NCBI RefSeq assembly: GCF_019665785.1
Contig: NZ_CP081149.1
Location: 1,364,001 to 1,428,000 of the forward strand
DNA from: Deefgea piscis
GTDB lineage: Bacteria; Pseudomonadota; Gammaproteobacteria; Burkholderiales; Chitinibacteraceae
Length of the DNA: 64,000 nt
Reading direction: 5' to 3'
A program made the position numbers and the translations under genes. Shown in pieces: positions 25,770-32,934 of the stretch. A model generated the notes under the pieces. The model saw only the letters and a program-made list of their open reading frames with translations. It made no database searches and was not told where the DNA came from. Numbering within the stretch: the stretch's first letter is position 1; every line of letters begins with the position of its first letter.

Positions 25770-27986
25770 ATGCGAGATAAATCAGGTATTCGGCATTTTG
25801 CCAAATTCCCCGCAGCAGCAGCGTTGTTCAGCGCCGTTGCTGGCGGCGTACATGCTGCCGAGGCGGTATTAGCGCCGGTTGAAGTGAGTGCTGAAGCCAG
25901 TCAAAATGGCACTTCTAATACGTATAACGCGCCAACCGTGAGTGTTGGCCGTATGCAGCAAGATACCCTTGATGTACCGCAATCGGTGACCACCATTACC
26001 CAAGAATTAATGCACGATCAAGATGCCAACACGGTCAAAGAAGCGCTGCGCAATGCTGTTGGCGTGACTTTTAATGCTGCTGAAGGTGGCGCCAGTGGCG
26101 ATGGCATTCGCATTCGTGGCTTTGGCGCTTCCAATGATTTGTATCTCGATAGTTTCCGCGATGCCGCGCAATACAATCGCGACACCTTTTTTATTGATTC
26201 AGTCGAAGTATTACGCGGCCCAGCATCGATGTTATTTGGCCGTGGTTCAACTGGCGGCGTTGTGAATCAAGTCAGTAAAAAAGCCTTTAAAGGCGATTTA
26301 AACCAAGTGACCACCACCTTGGGAACCGATGCCTATTACCGCGCCGAGGGCGACTTTAATAAAGCCATTAACGACAACACCGCCATTCGTTTGAATGTGA
26401 TGGGGCAAAAAGCCGATAGTTTTCGCGATGGCGCCGAGATGAATCGTTGGGGCGTTGCGCCGACGGTGACCTTTGGTATTGGTGAGCCGACCCAACTGAG
26501 CGTGATGTATTTGCATTACGAAGAAAACAACGTGCCCGATTATGGCGTGCCGTATTACCGTAAGAGTGCGTCGATTCATGGTACGGACCAACCGATCGAT
26601 AAAGTCGATCAGTTTTATGGTCTACGCGACTTTGATTCGGAAGACACCGTGGCCGATATGCTGAGCTTGAATTTCCAGCATCAAATTACCCCGAATTTAT
26701 TGCTAAAAAACGGCACGCGCTTGGGTAAATACCAGCTTGATTTACGCGCTAGCGCGCCGGGCTTGCAATTTGCCAGCCCTTCTGACGCTTTAAGCGACAG
26801 CACGAAGGTTAATCGTGGCCGTAAATTACGGATGCGCGATCAAGAAATCATCTCCAATCAAACCGATGTCTTGTGGGATGTAGAAACCGGCACCATCCGC
26901 CACAGCATTTTGGCGGGGATGGAATTAACGCGCGAAAAACTCACCAGCACCGGCCGCATGCAATTAGACCTAAGCGGCACGGCTAAACCCAATGATGCCG
27001 GTTTAAGACCATGCATTATGCCGTCGACCACCGTGGGTAATCCAAGTTTAGGCGGCGCGCCCAATTGCAGCGCACCAGTCAATACTGTTGCGGCGCATTC
27101 AACCGCCGATACCGTGGCGTTCTACTTGCAAGACATGATTGATTTAAACCCGCACTGGAAAGTTTTGCTTGGTGCACGTTACGATCATTTCAAAGCTGAA
27201 ACGACCAATGAATCCTTCACCAAACTACCCGCTGCGACCAATACCGGCCGCACCGACAATGTTTGGAGCTGGCGCACTGGTTTGATTTATCAGCCGTCTG
27301 CGGTGCAATCGTATTATGTGTCGTACGGTACGTCGTTTAATCCATCGGCTGAGGCGTATTCAACCGATCCAAAGAGCGCGCTGACCGATCCAGAAAAAAA
27401 CGCCAACTACGAAATTGGCGCCAAATTTAATTTGTATGACGGCCGTTTGGCCTTGCGCACGGCGATTTTCCGTACCGAGAAAACTAATGAGCGACAAACC
27501 GATATCGAGCCCGGTGTCGTGAAACCGTATTTGCTGTCGGGTCGCCGTTATACCGACGGGATTGAGCTAGAAGCCGCAGGGCAGTTGAGCGCAGATTGGC
27601 AAATTTTTGCCGGTGTGGCGTTGATGGATCCGGTGATTGCTGAGATTACTAATCCACAACGCAAATACCAAGAAGGCAATCTGCCGGACAATGCGCCGCG
27701 CTATACCGCCAATTTGTGGACCACGTATCAAATCGACGGCAATTGGAAAGTCGGTGGCGGATTTAACGCCATGGGCAAACGCTACACCAATTTGGACAAT
27801 ATCGTGAATCTGCCGGGCTATGTGCGTTGGGATGCAATGGCCGAATGGAATCACCGCGATGTCAGCGTGCAGCTTAATGTGTACAACTTATTTGATACCG
27901 ACCATTACGAAGGTTTGTATCAAGGCTTCACTCTACCGGGCACTAAGCGTTCTGCCCGTTTGAGCGCCAGCTATAAGTTTAATTAA
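25770..27986 (+). CDS. TonB-dependent siderophore receptor (Fiu/PiuA-like)
   Basis: The 738-residue protein is an outer-membrane receptor. A signal peptide ends near VHAAEAV. The TonB-box/plug region contains LDVPQSVTTITQELMHDQ, then GIRIRGFGASNDLYLDSFRD and SVEVLRGPASMLFGRGSTGG, the typical plug-domain signature of ferric-siderophore receptors. The remaining part alternates short beta strands as expected for a 22-stranded barrel and ends LSASYKFN. It is preceded by tonB-exbB-exbD and followed by a PiuC/YbiX-type dioxygenase, the arrangement known for catecholate receptors such as Fiu-YbiX and PiuA-PiuC. Iron-regulated expression is likely, although I see no clear Fur box in front of this gene. 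Confidence 0.93.
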   Translation: MRDKSGIRHFAKFPAAAALFSAVAGGVHAAEAVLAPVEVSAEASQNGTSNTYNAPTVSVGRMQQDTLDVPQSVTTITQELMHDQDANTVKEALRNAVGVTFNAAEGGASGDGIRIRGFGASNDLYLDSFRDAAQYNRDTFFIDSVEVLRGPASMLFGRGSTGGVVNQVSKKAFKGDLNQVTTTLGTDAYYRAEGDFNKAINDNTAIRLNVMGQKADSFRDGAEMNRWGVAPTVTFGIGEPTQLSVMYLHYEENNVPDYGVPYYRKSASIHGTDQPIDKVDQFYGLRDFDSEDTVADMLSLNFQHQITPNLLLKNGTRLGKYQLDLRASAPGLQFASPSDALSDSTKVNRGRKLRMRDQEIISNQTDVLWDVETGTIRHSILAGMELTREKLTSTGRMQLDLSGTAKPNDAGLRPCIMPSTTVGNPSLGGAPNCSAPVNTVAAHSTADTVAFYLQDMIDLNPHWKVLLGARYDHFKAETTNESFTKLPAATNTGRTDNVWSWRTGLIYQPSAVQSYYVSYGTSFNPSAEAYSTDPKSALTDPEKNANYEIGAKFNLYDGRLALRTAIFRTEKTNERQTDIEPGVVKPYLLSGRRYTDGIELEAAGQLSADWQIFAGVALMDPVIAEITNPQRKYQEGNLPDNAPRYTANLWTTYQIDGNWKVGGGFNAMGKRYTNLDNIVNLPGYVRWDAMAEWNHRDVSVQLNVYNLFDTDHYEGLYQGFTLPGTKRSARLSASYKFN

Positions 27987-28195
27987 GTCGTAAAACCAAG
28001 ACAGCAAAGTCCACATCATTGAATGCAGGGCTTTGCTGTTGCTGGTTTTTAGTTGGTGTTCAGACTTTGGGTTGATGCCGTACCGTAGGCACTTCAACCC
28101 ATTGATAAGCAATCTGAGTTTTATTTCTTGGGTATTGCCATGGCGGCGTTGAATAGCATGGCTTATATTTACATACCTATATTAAATTGAGCGTA
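27987..28195. other. Intergenic region after the siderophore receptor
   Basis: A hairpin with arms CAGCAAAG and CTTTGCTG at about 28004-28040 follows the receptor stop codon and could end its transcript, though its T-run is interrupted. Nothing else is recognised before the 261-bp repeat element. Confidence 0.45.
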
Positions 28196-28456
28196 TCCAG
28201 ATTAGGTGTTGATGCTGTGTCGCGCTCGTCGAGCTGGGGCTTAAAAACCCGTCTAAGCGCACCGAGTGAGGAGAGAGACAAACAGCTATATCGTTTGGCT
28301 CACGACGATCGAGGGCACAGCGGAGCTGGGCGAGATCAAAATCGCCTTTCTTTTCCCCCAACTCTTTGGCGGACAAAGAGTTGGGGTCCCCGTCGCGGAC
28401 TGCGACTGTAAAATAATGTGCCGCAGGCACTTAAAACCATCAATACCAAATCTGAA
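28196..28456 (+). repeat. 261-bp MITE-like element, copy 1
   Basis: The 19-bp ends (28196-28214 ATTAGGTGTTGATG, and 28438-28456 CATCAATACCAAATCTGAA) are imperfect inverted repeats. The interior matches the element at 30689-30949 in inverse orientation, with the same total length. It contains a perfect 12-bp hairpin, CCCCAACTCTTT/AAAGAGTTGGGG (28356-28386), and a smaller one, GTGCC-GCA-GGCAC. Frames across it share protein-like strings with the other copy only because the DNA is repeated; I see no real gene. Confidence 0.85.
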
Positions 28457-28537
28457 CATGGTCACTAAATGGCAAAGATATGGCGAGTCTGGTTGTGTTT
28501 TTGCTTGATGTTTGAAATCTGAAATCTGGAGTTTTGT

Positions 28538-29218
28538 ATGTTGTTACACATCCCCGCAGTACTTGATTTGGCAACCGTCAAAGCCTGCCGTGAACGGCTA
28601 GATCAAGCCGATTGGTTGGACGGGCGAATTACCGCTGGTAGCCAGTCGGCCAAAGTCAAAAACAATCAGCAATTGGCCAATGATGAAGCCAATGCGGTGG
28701 CAGTGCGGGCGGTGATTTTGGCGGCGCTGGCTAAAAATGATTTGTTTTTTTCTGCCGCTTTACCCAAGCGAATTTTTCCGCCGTTATTTAATCGTTACGG
28801 CCAAGGTATGGGTTTTGGTATGCACGTTGATAATGCCATGCGCCGCATTACCGACACCGGTGAATGGGTGCGTTCGGACTTATCGGCAACGTTGTTTTTT
28901 TCTGACCCAGATGAATACGATGGCGGTGAATTGGTGATTGAAGACACCTACGGCGTGCACGAAGTCAAACTTGCAGCAGGCGATATGGTGTTGTATCCAT
29001 CGAGTAGTTTGCACCGCGTTGAACCAATTACTCGAGGCCATCGCGTGGCGTCGTTTATGTGGCTGCAAAGCATGATTAAAGACGGTGCTGAGCGCGGCTT
29101 ACTCTTTGATTTGGATCGTAATATTCGCCAGTTACGCCAAGATATGGGCGACACCGAAACGGCGATTTCAATGACCGGGATTTACCATAATTTGCTACGA
29201 AAATGGGGTGACATTTAA
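28538..29218 (+). CDS. piuC: Fe(II)/2-oxoglutarate dioxygenase, PiuC/YbiX type
   Basis: The 226-residue protein is a PKHD-type hydroxylase. The iron-binding triad is visible as His and Asp in GMHVDNAMR and a distal His in SSSLHRVEP. The 2-oxoglutarate-binding Arg lies in HRVASFMWLQS. The middle contains DLSATLFFSDPDEYDGGELV, very typical of YbiX/PiuC. These enzymes are induced by iron starvation and stand beside catecholate receptors; their substrate is not firmly known. It lies behind the receptor gene, but a 261-bp repeat element has inserted between them, so it may now need its own promoter. Confidence 0.94.
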   Translation: MLLHIPAVLDLATVKACRERLDQADWLDGRITAGSQSAKVKNNQQLANDEANAVAVRAVILAALAKNDLFFSAALPKRIFPPLFNRYGQGMGFGMHVDNAMRRITDTGEWVRSDLSATLFFSDPDEYDGGELVIEDTYGVHEVKLAAGDMVLYPSSSLHRVEPITRGHRVASFMWLQSMIKDGAERGLLFDLDRNIRQLRQDMGDTETAISMTGIYHNLLRKWGDI

Positions 29219-29304
29219 AAATACCACGCTAAACGGTCGCATTTGCATTGAATTTTTTGGCTTTAGCCGCATCTATACAAATTATTTACAATTTGGATTG
29301 ATTC

Positions 29305-30624
29305 ATGGAAGTGTTCATGCTGCTGGGGCTGATTTTGCTAAACGGCCTATTTGCAATGTCGGAGTTGGCCTTGGTTAGCTCACGCAAAGCGCGGCTGAGT
29401 AAAATGGCAGAAGCGGGAAACAAAGGCGCAGCAGCGGCTTTAAAGCTGGCCGATGAACCGACTAAATTCATGTCTACGGTGCAAATTGGCATTACCTCGA
29501 TTGGGGTTTTAAGCGGTATTGTTGGTGAATCGGTGCTGGCCGAACCATTTGCCGAGTGGTTGATCCAATCGGGCATGCGCCCTGAGCTGAGTACCACTAT
29601 CGCCACTGTGCTGGTGGTGATGTCGGTGACTTATTTTTCGATTGTGTTTGGTGAATTAGTCCCCAAACGTCTTGGACAAATCAGTCCAGAAAAAATTGCT
29701 TGCTTAATCGCCCGGCCGATTCAGTTTTTAGCTTTGATTTCCCGCCCCTTTGTGCACTTACTTACGGGTTCAACCAAAGGCGTACTGAGCTTACTGGGTG
29801 CCGATCAAGATACCCAACAAAGCGTCACGCAAGATGAAATCGATGCCGTGTTGCACGAAGGCTCAGCGGCCGGTTTAATCGAAGAGCATGAGCACACCAT
29901 GATGAAAAATGTGCTGCGTTTAGACGATAGAAAAGTGGCGTCCTTGATGGTGCCACGCTCAGAAATGGTTGTGCTCGATTTAGATGACTCGGTCGCAGAA
30001 AACATGGCGATTGTGTCTGAAGCGCGTTATTCACGCTTTCCGGTGTGCCAAGATGGGCTTGATAATTTGCTCGGAATTTTAAGTGCCAAAGACATTTTGC
30101 AAAAAATGCTCAAAGGCGAATCGATTGATTTATCCAGCAATTTGCAGCCTTGCGTGTTTGTGCCAGAAACGTTAAGCGGCCTAGAGTTACTCGACCAAAT
30201 GCGTACTTCCGGCGTTGAAATGGTCTTTTTGATCGATGAATACGGCGAAGTGCAAGGCTTGGTGACGTTGCAAGACGTACTTGAAGTCTTAACCGGCGAA
30301 TTCACTACCGAGGATAGTGACGACGCATGGGCGGTGCAGCGGGTGGATGGTTCGTGGTTACTCGATGGCTTGATTCCGATTCCTGAGCTTAAAGATCGCT
30401 TGGCCTTGCCGACGGTACCGGATGAAGAAAAAGGCAGTTATCACACCTTAAGTGGTTTGGTGATGCTGCTGTTGGGGCAAATGCCAAGAACCGGTGATAT
30501 TGCGCAATGGGAAAACTGGCAGTTTGAAGTGGTCGATATGGATGGTCGCCGCATCGATAAAATCCTCGCCACCGAAAAACCAGCAACGCCGATTGACGAG
30601 ATGAGTAGAAATAGTGATGGCTAG
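29305..30624 (+). CDS. CNNM/HlyC-CorC family membrane protein (DUF21-CBS)
   Basis: The 439-residue protein has three parts. A DUF21 membrane domain of about 180 residues contains LNGLFAMSELALVSSRKARL and FGELVPKRLG. A pair of CBS domains follows (SLMVPRSEMVVLDLDDS to DVLEVLTGEF). A C-terminal CorC_HlyC domain contains WLLDGLIPIPELKDRL. Related proteins (YfjD, CorB, PaeA) take part in magnesium or cobalt export or polyamine export, with CBS domains sensing nucleotides. It is a single gene, followed by the second MITE-like copy and a terminator-like hairpin. Confidence 0.9.
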   Translation: MEVFMLLGLILLNGLFAMSELALVSSRKARLSKMAEAGNKGAAAALKLADEPTKFMSTVQIGITSIGVLSGIVGESVLAEPFAEWLIQSGMRPELSTTIATVLVVMSVTYFSIVFGELVPKRLGQISPEKIACLIARPIQFLALISRPFVHLLTGSTKGVLSLLGADQDTQQSVTQDEIDAVLHEGSAAGLIEEHEHTMMKNVLRLDDRKVASLMVPRSEMVVLDLDDSVAENMAIVSEARYSRFPVCQDGLDNLLGILSAKDILQKMLKGESIDLSSNLQPCVFVPETLSGLELLDQMRTSGVEMVFLIDEYGEVQGLVTLQDVLEVLTGEFTTEDSDDAWAVQRVDGSWLLDGLIPIPELKDRLALPTVPDEEKGSYHTLSGLVMLLLGQMPRTGDIAQWENWQFEVVDMDGRRIDKILATEKPATPIDEMSRNSDG

Positions 30625-30688
30625 GGTATCGCTATGTTTAACTTGTAGGTCAAAACCTGCATAGATATACATACTTTTTTTTGCGATG

Positions 30689-30949
30689 TTCAAATTACGT
30701 GTTGATGATTTTAAGTGCCTGCGGCACATTGTTTTACAGTCGCAGTCCGCGACGGGGACCCTCTTTCTTTGACTCGCCAAAGAAAGAGGGGGAAAGAAAG
30801 GCGCCCCGAGCGCGCCCAGCTCCGCTGTGCCCTCGATTGTCGTGAGCCAAACGATAAAACCGTTTGTCTCTCTCCTCACTCGGTGCGCTTGAACGGGATT
30901 TTAAGCCCCAGCTCGACGAGCGCGGCACAGCATCAACACCAAATCTGAA
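30689..30949 (-). repeat. 261-bp MITE-like element, copy 2 (inverted)
   Basis: Ends at 30689-30707 (TTCAAATTACGTGTTGATG) and 30931-30949 (CATCAACACCAAATCTGAA) are imperfect inverted repeats of each other. The interior is the reverse complement of copy 1 with scattered changes. Its hairpin CCCTCTTTCTTTG/CAAAGAAAGAGGG (30759-30790) is perfect at 13 bp but has a different sequence from the hairpin at the same place in copy 1. No gene is inside. Confidence 0.85.
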
Positions 30950-30976
30950 TATTACCTTTTTTTGCCTAGTTTGAAG

Positions 30977-31050
30977 TGCAGCATTTAAATGCTGCAGCAT
31001 GAGTTGGTCAACGATGAATGCCGTTACGTAATTTACGTAACGGCTTTTTT
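30977..31050 (+). terminator. Palindrome and rho-independent terminator before rhlE
   Basis: A perfect 20-bp palindrome TGCAGCATTTAAATGCTGCA (30977-30996) is followed by the hairpin GCCGTTACGTA/TACGTAACGGC (31020-31044) with six T after it. The latter should end plus-strand transcription coming from the CNNM gene or the repeat. Confidence 0.8.
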
Positions 31051-31175
31051 GTCGCTGTAATCGGGGCAATTCATGGCTTGGTTTTGCCGTTGGCAAAGCT
31101 AAACCGCGATGTTTTTCGGTCAGTGTTGCCCTCACTTGGTATCATGCACGACATATTCTTTGATTAAGGCCTGCT

Positions 31176-32417
31176 ATGCCCTTTAGCGTTTTGGGTTTAT
31201 CGCCCGCTCTGACCCTTGCTGCCAGCAAAAAAAAATTCCTTCAGCCTACGCCGATTCAAGCCGCCGCCATTCCGGCGATTTTACGTGGTGAGGACGTGCT
31301 GGCGCAGGCGGCGACCGGATCGGGTAAAACCGCGGCTTTTGCTTTGCCTTTATTGCAATTGGTGCAAGGCGCTGGGCGTAAGGTGTTGATTTTGGTGCCA
31401 ACGCGTGAGTTGGCGATGCAGGTGGGGCAAGAAATCAAATCGCTAGTACAAACGCTGGCTAAGCCCATTAAAGTGGTGGCGGTGTTTGGTGGTGTATCGA
31501 TCAATCCACAAATGATGCAATTGCGTGGTCGGGCGGATGTGTTGGTGGCCACGCCGGGGCGCTTGCTCGATTTGATCGGACAAAATGCCATTAAGCCCGA
31601 AGTCTTTACCACGCTGGTGCTCGATGAAGCCGATCGCTTGCTGGATATGGGTTTTAGCGAAGAAATCAATCGTATTTTGGCTTTGCTACCTAGTCCTAGA
31701 CAAAATTTATTATTCTCGGCAACGTTTCCAAGCAATGTCAATGCGCTGGCCGATGCCATTTTGCAGCAGCCCACACGCATTATTATTGAAAACAACGATG
31801 AAAATCGCCCGGATATTTTGCAACGTGCGATTGTGGTGGATGAGGCACGCCGTGCGGATTTATTGGTGCAGTTGATTTTAGATAGTGGCGATGCGCGCGC
31901 TTTGGTGTTTGTTGCGTCGAAAAATATCGCCGAACAATTGGCGCGCTATTTAGCCAGCGCAGGGATTAAAGCCGCGCCGTTTCATGGTGAGTTTAGCCAA
32001 GGTCGGCGTAGCCAAGTTTTGGCCGAATTTAAATCCAGTAATTTACAAGTGGTGGTGGCGACCGATTTAGCTGGGCGCGGGATTGATATTGACGACTTGC
32101 CTTGCGTGATTAATTTTGACTTACCGCGCTCGCCGGCCGATTACACGCACCGCATTGGCCGCACTGCGCGCGCGGGTGGCAGTGGGGTGGCGATTAGCTT
32201 AGTCACGCCGCATAGTGAAGCGCATTTCAGATTGCTGGAAAAACGGCTTGAAATGCGCATTGCACGCGAGCAAATCGATGGCTTTATTGCGCAAGAGCAG
32301 GCCGTTGCTGGTTCGGGTGAGGGCGGTATTAAAGGCGCTCGAATGAGTAAAAAAGATAAATTACGTGCCGCAGCTGCCAGAGCTCAGCAAGAAGGACATG
32401 AGCCAGATTCAAACTGA
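31176..32417 (+). CDS. rhlE: DEAD-box RNA helicase, RhlE-like
   Basis: The 413-residue protein carries all helicase motifs in order: Q motif FLQPTPIQ, motif I AATGSGKT, Ia PTRELAMQ, TPGR, II LDEADRLLDMGF, III SATF, then in the second domain FVASKN, FHGEFSQGRR, motif V ATDLAGRGIDI and motif VI HRIGRTARAG. The tail after about residue 360 is short, basic and unstructured, ending KDKLRAAAARAQ. These features and the short tail fit RhlE-type helicases, which remodel structured RNA, in ribosome assembly and RNA decay. RhlB or other DEAD proteins are less likely. It appears to be a single-gene unit. Confidence 0.92.
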   Translation: MPFSVLGLSPALTLAASKKKFLQPTPIQAAAIPAILRGEDVLAQAATGSGKTAAFALPLLQLVQGAGRKVLILVPTRELAMQVGQEIKSLVQTLAKPIKVVAVFGGVSINPQMMQLRGRADVLVATPGRLLDLIGQNAIKPEVFTTLVLDEADRLLDMGFSEEINRILALLPSPRQNLLFSATFPSNVNALADAILQQPTRIIIENNDENRPDILQRAIVVDEARRADLLVQLILDSGDARALVFVASKNIAEQLARYLASAGIKAAPFHGEFSQGRRSQVLAEFKSSNLQVVVATDLAGRGIDIDDLPCVINFDLPRSPADYTHRIGRTARAGGSGVAISLVTPHSEAHFRLLEKRLEMRIAREQIDGFIAQEQAVAGSGEGGIKGARMSKKDKLRAAAARAQQEGHEPDSN

Positions 32418-32558
32418 CAGCAAGGCGATAGGGATTTTCAGGCTGAAGGTAAACCACCGATAGTCCAATTAAGTCGCGCCGTTGAGCGCTATTTAGCCCG
32501 ATTTCAAATCAGTAGGCGCTATAGCTAAAGCCGGATGAATCGATATAGGAGTAGGACG

Positions 32559-32699
32559 ATGAAAACTCTCTTAATGCTGGCCTTGGCGTTTACTTTTGCG
32601 ATGAGCGCCGTACATGCTGGTGATATGAATCACATGGGACTTTCGGGCGCTGAGCAAGCCGATCTAGCAAGCAAGTATGCTGGTTCACAGGGAAAATAA
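32559..32699 (+). CDS. Small exported protein, 46 residues
   Basis: This short gene reads MKTLLMLALAFTFAMSAVHA at the start, a textbook signal peptide with an AHA-like cleavage site. About 26 mature residues follow, including GDMNHMGLSGAEQADLASKY. An AGGAG ribosome binding site lies just upstream, and a strong terminator follows 47 bp after the stop, so it has the marks of an independent, real gene. The mature peptide contains His and Met that could bind metal, but no function is known. Confidence 0.7.
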   Translation: MKTLLMLALAFTFAMSAVHAGDMNHMGLSGAEQADLASKYAGSQGK

Positions 32700-32745
32700 T
32701 GGCGCTACGGCTCATTTAAATGCATCGCGTCTTAAATTAACAACA

Positions 32746-32770
32746 GGGCATCTTCGGATGCCCTTTTTTT
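32746..32770 (+). terminator. Rho-independent terminator
   Basis: The stem GGGCATC/GATGCCC with the stable loop TTCG is followed by seven T. It ends the transcript of the small exported protein gene. Confidence 0.93.
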
Positions 32771-32934
32771 ATTGATGCTGCTTGCGGTAAGGCGTCAGCT
32801 TACGGCATAAGGCTGCGCGGCTAAGAGGTCGATTTCATATAGAACAAATTATTGTATGTCATATAAAATTGATTTGGCCGTGATAAAACTTCAATACATC
32901 TAGACGACGATGCTGACTTTTCTAAGGAGAAGTC

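Noticed and set aside
28266-28508. Open frames inside the 261-bp repeat (also 30448-30879, 30734-31135) that share protein strings with each other
   Set aside because: The similarity comes from the repeated DNA itself; the frames run across the element borders and have no ribosome binding sites.
32820-32934. Pho box before the phospholipase gene
   Set aside because: Only one half-site-like TGTCATAT was found; the second 11-bp unit is missing.
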